From NCBI GenBank assembly GCA_028285345.1, contig JANQPT010000031.1, positions 1 to 64,000 of the forward strand: a stretch of 64,000 nt of DNA, in the 5' to 3' direction. Made by a program: the position numbers and the translations under genes. This DNA comes from Planctomycetales bacterium. GTDB taxonomy: Bacteria > Planctomycetota > Planctomycetia > Planctomycetales > Planctomycetaceae. The notes below the pieces were generated by a model, which searched no databases, had not been told where the DNA came from, and saw only the letters and a program-made list of their open reading frames with translations. Positions 9,291 to 18,104 of this stretch are shown here, one piece after another; within the stretch, counting starts at the first letter, position 1, and each line of letters begins with the position of its first letter.

Positions 9291-10142
9291 ATGTTGGACA
9301 CGACTAAATTGATTCCTCGCGACGAAATCCCGCCCGGGACTGTCAAAGTTATTGAGACGGCCGGGACGACGGTCGCGGTGTTCAATTGCGACGGTGAGTT
9401 TCACGCGATTGAAAATGCCTGCCCGCATCGCGGGGCGTCGCTCGCCGCCGGGAGTTTCACGGGTACGACGGTCACCTGTCCGCTGCATGCATGGGAATTC
9501 GACCTGGTCACCGGAGCATGCCGAAACGACGCCGACAGCCGCGTGCGTCGATTCGACGTCCAAGTTGACAACGGCGAGCTGCGTCTGGAGATTCCCTCGA
9601 CGGAGACAACGGCGTCGCAGGACGACGGAATTTCCCGCTATTTGATCCGCTACGGAAAGCTGGGTTGGGTGGCTTGGTTTGGGAGCATCGAACAGATCGA
9701 GTGCGGGCACAAAGAGCAGGTCATTGTGCAGACGGCGCGAGGCGTCGAGCTTGGTGAAGTGCTCTCCGCTCCGGATAGTTCATCGAGCCAAAGCCATCAA
9801 GAAAAACCGACCGGCGAGTTGCTCCGCTGTGCCACAAAGCAGGATTTTGAAAGTCTGCGCGCGCTCGACGTCGAACCGAAGAATCTGTTGGACGACTGCG
9901 AGCAGCGGTTGCGGCGGCATCAGGTGGGAGTCGATGTTGTCGACTGGGAACGATTACTGGACGGGGAGATGTTGATCCTCTACTTCTTGGGCGAACAATT
10001 TCCCGCGCTCGAGACGGTGGCGGAGGAACTCTCGCAGGCACACGAAACGACCGTGCAATTCTTTCCGTTGGTCGAGCCGCCGCCGTCCGCCGGCGGTTGC
10101 GGCGCCGCGGGATGTGGCGGCAATGGCTGCGGTAACGAGTGA
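9291..10142 (+). CDS. Rieske [2Fe-2S] domain fused to a PSP1 (YaaT/RicT-like) domain
   Basis: A 283-residue fusion. Residues 3-97 are a Rieske domain with ligands C44-x-H46 and C63-x2-H66 (CPHRGAS...CPLHAW), of the soluble ferredoxin type. Residues 140-260 match the PSP1 C-terminal domain found in YaaT/RicT: QTARGVELGEV, LLRCATKQDFE, then VDWERLLDGEMLILYFL and TTVQFFPL. The protein ends in a Gly-rich tail with C270, C275 and C280 spaced C-x4-C-x4-C, which could bind metal or an Fe-S cluster. There is no signal peptide, so it is cytoplasmic. RicT-type proteins act in RNA maturation or phosphorelay control in Firmicutes; the role of the Rieske fusion here is unknown. The ATG follows GCAGGA. No partner genes such as ricA or ricF are adjacent. 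Confidence 0.88.
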   Translation: MLDTTKLIPRDEIPPGTVKVIETAGTTVAVFNCDGEFHAIENACPHRGASLAAGSFTGTTVTCPLHAWEFDLVTGACRNDADSRVRRFDVQVDNGELRLEIPSTETTASQDDGISRYLIRYGKLGWVAWFGSIEQIECGHKEQVIVQTARGVELGEVLSAPDSSSSQSHQEKPTGELLRCATKQDFESLRALDVEPKNLLDDCEQRLRRHQVGVDVVDWERLLDGEMLILYFLGEQFPALETVAEELSQAHETTVQFFPLVEPPPSAGGCGAAGCGGNGCGNE

Positions 10143-10456
10143 GACGCATACCGCAACAGAGACGCGCTACTGGCGGTTGGCCGAAGGCCTCTGGACAACC
10201 TAACCTAGGGCATCGCCCTAGGTTCGGTATCAGCCCGGACGGAGTGCGTTGGCCAACGGCCAACGTCACCTCAGCAATGAACGGGTAAGGATGGCTTTCA
10301 GCCATCAAAAATCGCGTCGATCAATTTCCTGGGGCGATGCCCCAGGCTAGGGTGGGGATTGGCCTTTGGCCAATCGCAGGTTGTGCACTCGCGCCGCTTG
10401 CGGCGATATCTCCGGAATTGTCAAGCGTTTGACAGTTGCTCTCTTGGATTGACGCG
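10143..10456. other. Intergenic region filled with hairpin repeats
   Basis: Between convergent genes. It holds four perfect hairpins in a row (see the 10202-10375 entry). No protein or RNA gene is apparent. Confidence 0.65.
10202..10375. repeat. String of perfect hairpins (REP-like cluster)
   Basis: Four perfect stem-loops: aacctaggg/ccctaggtt at 10202-10224, gatggct/agccatc at 10290-10306, cctggggc/gccccagg at 10328-10346 and gattggcc/ggccaatc at 10357-10375. A shorter ttggcc/ggccaa palindrome lies at about 10250. Loops are 3-5 nt and none has a T-tract. A degraded relative of the 10284-10355 part is at 13401-13471. Confidence 0.8.
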
Positions 10457-12130
10457 TCACAGCCGAAACAGCGCTGCGACGCGAGTGTTGTCGATGCGCA
10501 GTTCCCACAGCGGCTCGCCATGCAGAAATCGCTCACCCAGGACGGCGGTGCGGGGATCGAACAGGCGTCCCAGGCGGCCGTAGAGCAGCAGGTATTCCGC
10601 TTGATCCGGGCCGGCGATTTGCAGGTCATCGCGCAGATGCCCCCACTGTTGGAGCCGGTCGAGGCCAAAGTGCTCCGGGAAGACCCACAGCTTGGCGCCG
10701 GGGGGCAGACTCTGCTGCATTTCCGTCCAAGCCGCTTCATTCATCGCGGGCCACCAGTAGTCAATCTCGAACCGCGGCCTGAGCGATTTTCCGCCGATTG
10801 TCTGCACTTCAACCGGCCGCGCCGCGCCTTCTAATCCGCCGATCAGGAGGTTGTAGTACGAGAGCTGTCCTGGATGCATTCGCCAGAGCGGCCAGAGCGT
10901 CAGCAGCGACAGGGCAGCGATCAGCGCATATTCGGTCCGCGCGCGCGTCGGCGCCGTCCAGTTTGAGAACCAGTTCTGGCCGGCGGCGTGGAAACCATAC
11001 GCGGCCAAGAGAGCGACAAAGAAAAATGACGCGCGATACAGCCGGACGCCGTCGTGCGCGGGTGTCGACGGCAGCATCACGATCAAGGGCAATAGCACGG
11101 CGCTTCCGATCCAGAGTGCCAGCAGTGCCGAACGGCGCTCGTTTCGCAGCCAATTCCAAACGCCGACGGCTGAGAGGAACAACGTCCATAGAGGCGTCGT
11201 CACCAGCGGCAGGATGATCACACTGTGCCAGGGCACTGGCGGCAGATCGGTCATCTGGTGGACTTCGCCGAGGTAATAGGCGTCGATCTGCCAGCCATTT
11301 TCGTCCTGCCGCAGCAGATCGATGTAGCTCCAAAACCCACCGATCGGATCGGCCCACCAGAGTGGGATCATCAACAGCGCGGTGATCGGCGTGACCAGTG
11401 CCAGACAGACTGCCGCCCGCCACAGCTCTCGCGGCCGGAACAGCAATCCCCAGATCACCCACAGCGGAACCGCGAACCAAAACGTGGGTTTGGTCATCAT
11501 GCCGATTCCACAGAATAAGCCGAACAGCAGTGAGCGGCCCCAACTTCCGCGGCTGTAGTAGAGCGCCCAACTCGCCAGCAGCCAGAAGCAGCCGACCAGG
11601 GTGTCGATGTTGAGGAACTGCGCGTGCGCATAGAGCCGCGGCATTCCCGCCAAGGCTAACAGGCCGACGACTGCGGACCGCGGCGAGAATTCGCGGGCCA
11701 GCCATTGGTATGCCACCCCGCAGGTGAGTGCAAAAACGATGATGTTGCCCCAGCGATAGGCGGAGGGACGCGAATCGAAGCGGCCGATCGTCACATAACC
11801 GGCGGCGGCGATCAGACTGTTGGCGGGCAAGTTTTTATTGTCGGGCCGGGCCACATAGAAGCCTTCGCGGAGCCGCTCCCGATCGAAGGCGTGATCCACG
11901 CCTTTAGTGAACAGGTCCTCGGTCCAGGCGAGAACTCGCTGCGTATTCAAAATGTAAATCGGTTCGTCGGTCGTCAGGCCGTAATCCCGCATCGTGATGG
12001 CTTGGCACAGCAGCACGAAGCCGGCGACCGCCGCAGCGGCCCAGGGAAACCGCCGCCAACGCGGCTGCGACGCACCCGGGATGTTGATCGTATCTCCGCT
12101 GGATGCGGTCGTTTCATCCAACGCGGTCAT
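10457..12130 (-). CDS. Membrane glycosyltransferase, GT39/ArnT-like
   Basis: A 557-residue polytopic membrane protein with about ten or more hydrophobic helices. The first periplasmic loop carries TTDEPIY, matching the acidic D-E motif of the PMT/ArnT (GT39-like) family, which moves sugars from polyprenyl-phosphate carriers onto acceptors outside the inner membrane. An Arg-rich N-terminal tail precedes helix 1. It starts 18 bases after the citrate synthase stop on the same strand, so the two may be co-transcribed although no functional link is evident. The acceptor (lipid or protein) cannot be deduced. Confidence 0.75.
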   Translation of the reverse strand: MTALDETTASSGDTINIPGASQPRWRRFPWAAAAVAGFVLLCQAITMRDYGLTTDEPIYILNTQRVLAWTEDLFTKGVDHAFDRERLREGFYVARPDNKNLPANSLIAAAGYVTIGRFDSRPSAYRWGNIIVFALTCGVAYQWLAREFSPRSAVVGLLALAGMPRLYAHAQFLNIDTLVGCFWLLASWALYYSRGSWGRSLLFGLFCGIGMMTKPTFWFAVPLWVIWGLLFRPRELWRAAVCLALVTPITALLMIPLWWADPIGGFWSYIDLLRQDENGWQIDAYYLGEVHQMTDLPPVPWHSVIILPLVTTPLWTLFLSAVGVWNWLRNERRSALLALWIGSAVLLPLIVMLPSTPAHDGVRLYRASFFFVALLAAYGFHAAGQNWFSNWTAPTRARTEYALIAALSLLTLWPLWRMHPGQLSYYNLLIGGLEGAARPVEVQTIGGKSLRPRFEIDYWWPAMNEAAWTEMQQSLPPGAKLWVFPEHFGLDRLQQWGHLRDDLQIAGPDQAEYLLLYGRLGRLFDPRTAVLGERFLHGEPLWELRIDNTRVAALFRL

Positions 12131-12148
12131 ACCAATTGGCTTTCATTT

Positions 12149-13267
12149 TCAGCGGCCGACGATCGGCACATATCGTTGCTGCGGGGGGCCGGTATACAAG
12201 CTGCGCGGACGGATCAGCCGATTGTTGGCCGATTGCTCAATGACGTGCGCCGCCCAACCCGCCACGCGCGCGGCGGCGAATAGCGGCGTGAACAATTCCA
12301 GATCCAATCCGAGATAGTGATACAGCCGCGCGCTGGGCCAATCGAGATTCGGCGGTAACCCCTTCTGTTCGCGAACGACCTGCTCAATCACATCGGCGGT
12401 CTGTTCCAGATCTTGGTTGTGGGTCCGCTCTGCTAGTTCTTTGCAGTAGCGTTTCAAAATCTCCGCCCGCGGATCGTCCGTTTTATAGATCCGGTGACCG
12501 AAGCCCATAATCCGCCGATTGTCTGCCAGCGCCTCGCGGACCCAGCTTTCCGCTTGTTCGTGAGAGCCGATCTCTTCCAACTGTTCGAGCACTCGCTCAT
12601 TGCCGCCGCCATGCAGCGGGCCTTTGAGCGCGCCGACAGCGGCCACGACCGCGGAATAGATGTCGGAGTGGGTCGACGTCACGACGCGCGCCGTGAACGT
12701 GGAGGCGTTCAACTCATGCTCCGCGTGCAGGATCAATGAGACGTCCATGGCCCGTTCGCGCAGTTCGGCCGGCCGCTTGCCGGTGATCATGTACAATACG
12801 TTCGCAGCAAAGTTGATATCGGGATCGGGGGGAATCAGTTCCAGGCCCAGGCTCTGGCGATGCCGGGCCGCAATCAGAATTGGAATCTTGGCTAACAGCC
12901 GCACAGTCTTGGCGATGTCGGCGTCGGGGGACTCTTCGTCAAGCTGGGGATCGAAATGGCCCAGAGCACTAATGCCGGTCCGCAATACGTCCATCGCCGA
13001 CACATGCAGGGGGATTTGACTGAGAAAGTCGATTAGTGCCGCGTCGATCTCCGCCGACTCGGTATAGATCGCCAAAAAATCGGCCATTTCCTCCTCGGAG
13101 GGGAGTTTCCCGTGCAGCAGCAGATAGGCGACCTCCATAAAGGTCGACTCGCGGGCCAGATCTTCAATGTCGTATCCACGATACTGCAATCCGCCTTCGA
13201 TCGAGGAGACCGCCGACTTGCCGGCAATCACGCCTTCCAAACCGGGATGATAGGCTTCGGTCGTCAT
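12149..13267 (-). CDS. gltA: Citrate synthase
   Basis: Condenses acetyl-CoA and oxaloacetate to citrate, the entry step of the TCA cycle. The 372-residue product is of the short (CitZ-like, about 370 residues) form: LEGVIAGKSAVSSIEGGLQYRGYDI-type start, GPLHGGGNE (first active-site His), GFGHRIYK (second His), PNLDWPSA (catalytic Asp) and NNRLIRPRSLYTGP near the C-terminus. All three catalytic residues are present. ATG start immediately before the conserved N-terminus. 2-Methylcitrate synthase (PrpC) is related and cannot be fully excluded, but no propionate genes are nearby. Confidence 0.93.
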   Translation of the reverse strand: MTTEAYHPGLEGVIAGKSAVSSIEGGLQYRGYDIEDLARESTFMEVAYLLLHGKLPSEEEMADFLAIYTESAEIDAALIDFLSQIPLHVSAMDVLRTGISALGHFDPQLDEESPDADIAKTVRLLAKIPILIAARHRQSLGLELIPPDPDINFAANVLYMITGKRPAELRERAMDVSLILHAEHELNASTFTARVVTSTHSDIYSAVVAAVGALKGPLHGGGNERVLEQLEEIGSHEQAESWVREALADNRRIMGFGHRIYKTDDPRAEILKRYCKELAERTHNQDLEQTADVIEQVVREQKGLPPNLDWPSARLYHYLGLDLELFTPLFAAARVAGWAAHVIEQSANNRLIRPRSLYTGPPQQRYVPIVGR

Positions 13268-13669
13268 GGATTTGATCGGCTGTCGGTGATCGAGTTTGGT
13301 AGCTGAATGCTGCAGTAGGCCGTTTATACCAAACTCGACGCGACAAAACGAACCGGGACACGTGGCGGCAAAATCGGCCGAAGGCTATTCTCATCGTCAA
13401 GGTGAGGATGGCCTTCAACCGTCAATGAATGATTCAGATGGTTTCCTGGGGCGATGTCCCAGACTATGCGGAGTTCCGCTGCCAGCGCGCCGCCGCACCA
13501 ATTGCCGTCAAGCCTGCCGGTATACCAGGCTTATCTGGTAAGATGTCGATTTGGACGTATTGTTTGAGTCCGGCGGCCACCGCGCCTGTCTTCGGGCGAT
13601 GCAATACGTCTCGTCCTGATCGCCGCGCCTTCACAGAAAACGGAAGAACCCCTCGCCTCAGGATCGCTG
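13268..13669. other. Intergenic region with decayed hairpin repeat
   Basis: 400 bases between divergent genes, expected to hold both promoters. It includes a degenerate copy (13401-13471) of the 10.3-kb hairpin repeat and no credible gene. Confidence 0.55.
13401..13471. repeat. Decayed copy of the 10.3-kb hairpin repeat
   Basis: Aligns with 10284-10355: gaggatggccttcaaccgtc matches the gatggctttcagccatc hairpin, and tttcctggggcgatgtccca matches the cctggggcgatgccccagg hairpin. Both stems are broken by substitutions, suggesting an older, degrading copy. Confidence 0.65.
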
Positions 13670-14911
13670 ATGACTAAGTCGTTGAATGTGGGAATCGTCG
13701 GTGGATCAATTGCCGGCTGTTCGGCCGCTATTTTAATGAGAAGAGCCGGACATGATGTAACCGTTTTCGAACGCTCGACAGGCAGGTTACGTGGTCGGGG
13801 CGGTGGAATTGCCACACCCATGTCGACGTTCCGATCTCTTGTCGAGGAAGATGTCATCGACGCCGACTTTCCTCACACTATAGCAAACAAAATGCCATTT
13901 GTTGGTCACGTGTCGCCCGATGATCAGTTTGGCCGCACGGCGTGGTGTCTACCAGTCGATCTAGCCTGCTTTCACTGGGGCACCTTGTGGGACAACCTCA
14001 GAAAACGTGTTCCTGATGGGGAGTATATGAATGGTCGACATGTCACTGACGTTAAGATGCACGATTCCGACAATGTGATCCTTCAATTAGAAGACGGTTC
14101 GTCACACAGATTTGACCTCGTACTCCTTGCTGACGGTTATCGCTCACTGGGGCGCCGATTGCTGGATCCACAGGCAGAGCTATCTTATCGGGGGTACGTA
14201 TTGTGGCGTGGGTTGCTGCCTGAGAAGAGCATGAGGGATAGCCATCCAGTTGAAACAAAGTTGCCTCGGCTTTCCTACGCCGATTTGGATGGTCATTTAG
14301 TCATCTACTTCGTTCCTGGTTTCGATGGTTCAACGAACGAAGGAGAGCGGCTGTATAATTGGGCCGCCTTCATCCCAGTGAGTGATGACGAACTGCCTGA
14401 GTTTATGATCGACCGTGATGGTCTCCGTCGCACCGGATCGTTGCCGCCAGGATCTATCCGTTTGGATGACGAGAATCGTCTCAAGCAATTGATGGCGGCT
14501 AATCTGCCAAGGTACTACGCTGAGATAGTCGCCAAAACAGAAAACACGTATGTTCAGCTAATCTATACGGCAGAGGTACACGCATACGCGCGAGATCGCA
14601 TTTGCCTGCTTGGGGATGCAGGAAGTGTGGTCCAGCCCTTCACGATATCTGGAATTTTCAAAGGGTTTAATAATGCCAGGGATTTGATCATTGCTTTGGA
14701 CGAGCACGCTAGCGTCGACGACGGTTTAGCGGATTGGAGCGAAACGCAGACGCGACGCAGCAAGCAAATACTCGCGCTGGGTGAGCAAATGGAACAGGCA
14801 TTTATTTGGAAGCCGCTGGATTTTGCCACTGCAAGTGCCGACACAACTGCGGCTTGGTGGGAGTCGTCTGTCACTTTCGGAGAGAGCTTTACGTACGAAG
14901 ACGAACGATAG
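13670..14911 (+). CDS. FAD-dependent monooxygenase (PHBH-fold)
   Basis: A 413-residue flavoprotein. The N-terminal dinucleotide-binding motif is VGIVGGSIAGCSAAILMRRA (residues 7-26) ending in the acidic VFER; the second FAD motif is CLLGDAGSVVQPF around residue 306, matching the GD motif of p-hydroxybenzoate-hydroxylase-like monooxygenases. It would use NAD(P)H and O2 to hydroxylate a small, unknown substrate. Third codon positions are visibly richer in A/T than in neighbouring genes and it is flanked by non-coding DNA and a decayed repeat, which hints at acquisition by transfer. The ATG lies close to the first beta strand. Confidence 0.85.
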   Translation: MTKSLNVGIVGGSIAGCSAAILMRRAGHDVTVFERSTGRLRGRGGGIATPMSTFRSLVEEDVIDADFPHTIANKMPFVGHVSPDDQFGRTAWCLPVDLACFHWGTLWDNLRKRVPDGEYMNGRHVTDVKMHDSDNVILQLEDGSSHRFDLVLLADGYRSLGRRLLDPQAELSYRGYVLWRGLLPEKSMRDSHPVETKLPRLSYADLDGHLVIYFVPGFDGSTNEGERLYNWAAFIPVSDDELPEFMIDRDGLRRTGSLPPGSIRLDDENRLKQLMAANLPRYYAEIVAKTENTYVQLIYTAEVHAYARDRICLLGDAGSVVQPFTISGIFKGFNNARDLIIALDEHASVDDGLADWSETQTRRSKQILALGEQMEQAFIWKPLDFATASADTTAAWWESSVTFGESFTYEDER

Positions 14912-15058
14912 ATTGACCTGCCCCGAGTAATGGTACCACCCGCTAGGGTGACAAGAGGCATTCGGCCAAAAGGAGAATCGCGCTAAGTTGGAGTTTGACA
15001 CGAAATCAACGCGCGTGGCAAGCTTTAACCGCAAGGGTCGAACCGGCCGTGGGTGCGA

Positions 15059-16090
15059 CTACAGTTCGCGGCCCACGTCGAGGTCTTCCAGCACGCGTTC
15101 GCGCGCGGCGAGTTGGCAATCGGCTTCGACCATCAGGCGGATCAACTCGTCGAAGGAGGTGCTCGGTTCCCAGCCGAGGAGCCGTTGTGCCTTGCTGAAG
15201 TCTCCCTGCAAGAAGGAAACGTCCGTCGGCCGAAAATAGCGGGAATCGATCTCGACGTAATTTTCCCAATTGAGTCCGACATGCCCGAAGGCGATATCGA
15301 GGCAGTCGCGAATGCTGTGCGACTCTCCGGTGGCAATCACAAAATCATCCGGCTCGTCCTGCTGCAGCATCAGCCACATGGCCTCGACATAATCGCGGGC
15401 GTAACCCCAATCGCGTTTGGCGTCGAGATTGCCCAACTGCAGCTTCTCCTGAAATCCCTCACGAATTCGTCCCACGGCCCGCGTGATTTTGCGGGTGACG
15501 AAGGTCTCGCCGCGGCGGGGAGATTCGTGGTTGAAAAGAATTCCGTTGCACGCGTAAAGGTCGTATGCCTCGCGGTAGTTGATCGTCTGGTAATAGGCGT
15601 ATACCTTCGCGCAGGCGTAGGGGCTTTGAGGGCGAAACGGTGTCGTTTCACGCTGCGGAACCTCGGGAGCGGCGCCAAACATTTCGCTGGAGGAGGCTTG
15701 ATAGACGCGGACTTCCTTGCGCCGCGCCAACTGACGGGCCGCTTCCAGCACGCGGAGGGCTCCCAAGCCGGTGATGTCCATCGTGTAGAGCGGCTTGTCA
15801 AAGGAGACCCGCACATGGCTCTGTGCCGCGAGGTTATAGATCTCGTCCGGTTCGGTCTCCAAAATGAGGCTGTTGAGGCCGATGCTGTCGGAGAGGTCGC
15901 CGTAGTGTAGTTCGAGGCTGCCGGGCGAACTGCGATCCTCTAGCAGGTGCGCGATGCGTCCGGTGCTGGTGCTGCTGGCGCGGCGGATGATGCCGTGCAC
16001 TTGGTAACCCTTGGAGACCAGCAACTCGGCGAGGTAGGAACCGTCTTGGCCGGTGATCCCCGTAATCAGTGCACAGCGATTTTCGCTCAT
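15059..16090 (-). CDS. gmd: GDP-mannose 4,6-dehydratase
   Basis: Converts GDP-D-mannose to GDP-4-keto-6-deoxy-D-mannose, the precursor of GDP-fucose, rhamnose and related deoxysugars used in surface glycans. The 343-residue protein has the NAD(P)-binding [10 protein letters not shown], the catalytic SSSEMFG Ser/Glu region and YACAK (YxxxK), plus [16 protein letters not shown] and the [20 protein letters not shown] block characteristic of Gmd. Length is normal. The partner reductase/epimerase (fcl or rmd) is not next to it. ATG start directly before the Rossmann fold. Confidence 0.95.
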   Translation of the reverse strand: MSENRCALITGITGQDGSYLAELLVSKGYQVHGIIRRASSTSTGRIAHLLEDRSSPGSLELHYGDLSDSIGLNSLILETEPDEIYNLAAQSHVRVSFDKPLYTMDITGLGALRVLEAARQLARRKEVRVYQASSSEMFGAAPEVPQRETTPFRPQSPYACAKVYAYYQTINYREAYDLYACNGILFNHESPRRGETFVTRKITRAVGRIREGFQEKLQLGNLDAKRDWGYARDYVEAMWLMLQQDEPDDFVIATGESHSIRDCLDIAFGHVGLNWENYVEIDSRYFRPTDVSFLQGDFSKAQRLLGWEPSTSFDELIRLMVEADCQLAARERVLEDLDVGREL

Positions 16091-16404
16091 CGAATAAACC
16101 CTGAGGTGACGAATCTGGTGGAGGAGAACGAATTCGCCGCATGTTTGCTGGACGGTCGGAGACGCTCACGCATGTTCAATCATACCAGGTGGCTTCAGCA
16201 AAGTCATTGAGAGACTGCTGCTTGAGCGCACTCGATACACGATCGTCGATGCAGGCCGACGGACAATGTCGCCGATTTGAGCGGGTTTTTGGGTTTTGAC
16301 GATTGTAGTTTCGCCAATCTCTCCCGGTCCCTATAATTCCCAGAATCCCCGCCTCTTAGAGCGGTGACGACGCAGACACTTACTCGAACCGCAAAACTCC
16401 CAAG
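16091..16404. other. Intergenic region, 314 bases
   Basis: Between the divergent gmd and DUF2062 genes and expected to hold both promoters. I see no repeat or RNA gene. Confidence 0.45.
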
Positions 16405-16974
16405 ATGTCGAGTTCTCAGTCCCTTCCCTGGTGGAGCAGCCCGCGCGCTTTGTTGCGGGCGATTTTGTCGCTCAATGACACTCCGCACTACATCGCCAAG
16501 GGAACCGCGATCGGGATGTTCTTAGGGCTGACTCCGACGGTCGGCATTCAGATGATTCTGGTGATGTTCGTCGGTCTATTCCTGCGATTCAATCGCAAGG
16601 CGGCGTTGATCACCGTTTACATTTCCAATCCTCTCACAACGATCCCGATCTATTGGATCAACTATAAAGTGGGTACGTTGTTCTTTGAGGAAACGGTGTC
16701 CCGCGAGGATTTTGAACGCATCTTTACCTATCGCGGCTTCAGCGAATGGTGGGGCGCGATCCAGTCGGTCTTTATCGAAATCGGTCTGCCGTTGGTGATC
16801 GGGTCGCTGGTCGTCGCCACCGTGGGCGGCGTCGTGACCTATCCGGTCATGCGCTGGCTGTTGAAGGTCACCGGCAAAGACAAACAGCCCGTTGAGGAGT
16901 CTTTGACCCCGTCGGCTTCGAAGACTCAGTCGGCGGTGACGACCGAGGTCAGTCCGGCCGAAACGGCAAATTAG
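16405..16974 (+). CDS. DUF2062 membrane protein
   Basis: A 189-residue inner-membrane protein. It has the DUF2062 hallmarks: basic/aromatic N-terminus with PHYIAKGTAIGMFLGLTP, then FNRKAALITVYISNPLT and a second hydrophobic hairpin near residues 128-155, ending with a polar Ser/Thr-rich tail. Function of the family is unknown, though members sit near envelope or glycan genes. The pfkB-like gene follows 22 bases later on the same strand, so they are probably co-transcribed. Confidence 0.85.
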   Translation: MSSSQSLPWWSSPRALLRAILSLNDTPHYIAKGTAIGMFLGLTPTVGIQMILVMFVGLFLRFNRKAALITVYISNPLTTIPIYWINYKVGTLFFEETVSREDFERIFTYRGFSEWWGAIQSVFIEIGLPLVIGSLVVATVGGVVTYPVMRWLLKVTGKDKQPVEESLTPSASKTQSAVTTEVSPAETAN

Positions 16975-16996
16975 GTGGCCGGAGCATTCGAAACCC

Positions 16997-17959
16997 ATGG
17001 CTGAGCACCGCTTCGACTGTTTGTGTGTCGGGATCGTCGTCGCCGACCACTCCTGCACGCCGATCGATTCGATCCCTGAGGCGGGTCAGCTCGTGGTTGC
17101 CCATCGTCTGCCGCTGAGCACCGGCGGCTGTGCGGCGAATGTTGCCGTCGATCTGGCGAAGCTGGGCCGGAATGTCGCCGTCGTCGGACGGGTCGGAGAG
17201 GATGCGTTGGGGCGGTTCGTGTGCGAGTCACTCGCGGCCGAGAACGTGGACACACAGTTTCTGTTGGAAACTCCAGAAGTTGAAACGAGCGGTACGCTGA
17301 TCGTCAACGTGGCCGGTGAGGACCGCCGTTTTATTCATTGCTTTGGCGCCAATGCTGTATTTGACGGCAGCGAAGTTAACGATGAGTTGCTGTCATCTGC
17401 CCCGGTGCTGTACTTGGGAGGTTATCTGCTTATGCCGCAATTGACGGCCGATGCAGTGACCGACATGTTTCAGCGTGCGCAGGCGGTCGGCGTTAAGACG
17501 GTGCTGGATGTCGCAGTGCCCGACACGGATCGTTTGTGGGGACGTGTGGAACCGGTATTACGTTTCACCGATGTCTTCCTGCCGAATGCCGATGAGGCTC
17601 GACTCATCACGGGGCTTGATGATCCTTGGGAACAGGCAGGCCGATTCTGCGCAGCGGGCGCGGGGACGGTTGTGGTGACGCGGGGAGACGCAGGAGCGGT
17701 GCTCCGCGATTCGCACGTCGAAATCTCGAGCGGCGTGTACTCCGTCCCGTTTGTCGACGGCACCGGCAGCGGTGACGCGTTTGACGCGGGATTCATCTAC
17801 GGCATGCTGCAGGGAGAGGAATCGCGGAAGTGTCTGAGACTTGGCAGCGCCCTGGGCGCGTCGTGTGTGCGTCAAACCGGGGCAACGACGGGGGTGTTCT
17901 CGGCACAGGAACTCGATCAGTTTCTCACGACGAATCGGTTGGATGTGGACTCGCGTTGA
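16997..17959 (+). CDS. PfkB-family carbohydrate kinase
   Basis: A 320-residue ribokinase-type sugar or nucleoside kinase. Seen are the N-terminal STGGCAANVAVDLAKLG signature, GRVGEDALGRF, and the C-terminal second signature DGTGSGDAFDAGF containing the anion hole and catalytic Asp (the usual DTxGAGD reads DGTGSGD). Cytoplasmic, ATP-dependent. Substrate cannot be assigned. It follows the DUF2062 gene by 22 bases. The predicted ATG is close to the first beta strand. Confidence 0.88.
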   Translation: MAEHRFDCLCVGIVVADHSCTPIDSIPEAGQLVVAHRLPLSTGGCAANVAVDLAKLGRNVAVVGRVGEDALGRFVCESLAAENVDTQFLLETPEVETSGTLIVNVAGEDRRFIHCFGANAVFDGSEVNDELLSSAPVLYLGGYLLMPQLTADAVTDMFQRAQAVGVKTVLDVAVPDTDRLWGRVEPVLRFTDVFLPNADEARLITGLDDPWEQAGRFCAAGAGTVVVTRGDAGAVLRDSHVEISSGVYSVPFVDGTGSGDAFDAGFIYGMLQGEESRKCLRLGSALGASCVRQTGATTGVFSAQELDQFLTTNRLDVDSR

Positions 17960-18008
17960 CGCGGCGTTTTTCACGCAGCTTGCAGTCTTCGCCAGCCTGA
18001 CACATAAG

Positions 18009-18048
18009 AAAAAAGCCGGCCGGGCGAAATGAATCGTCCGGCCAGCTT
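18009..18048 (-). terminator. Terminator of the Cys-rich secreted protein gene
   Basis: A 12-bp stem (18015-18026 with 18035-18046; one mismatch and one G-U) with an 8-nt loop. Read on the minus strand it is followed by a run of T (aaaaaa at 18009-18014 on the plus strand), so it ends the minus-strand gene at 18105. It may also slow plus-strand transcription from the kinase gene, but there is no T-run on that side. Confidence 0.75.
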
Positions 18049-18104
18049 GCAGTTTGTCGTCGATCGGTTCCCTGAAAAGTTGGGAACGTCATTCAGCCGT
18101 GTGA

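Noticed and set aside
10457-13267. A functional link between citrate synthase and the membrane glycosyltransferase.
   Set aside because: They are only adjacent on the same strand with an 18-base gap; nothing in the sequences links their pathways.
15053-15910. A 285-residue plus-strand frame opposite gmd.
   Set aside because: The opposite strand encodes a full GDP-mannose dehydratase; this frame has no family signature.
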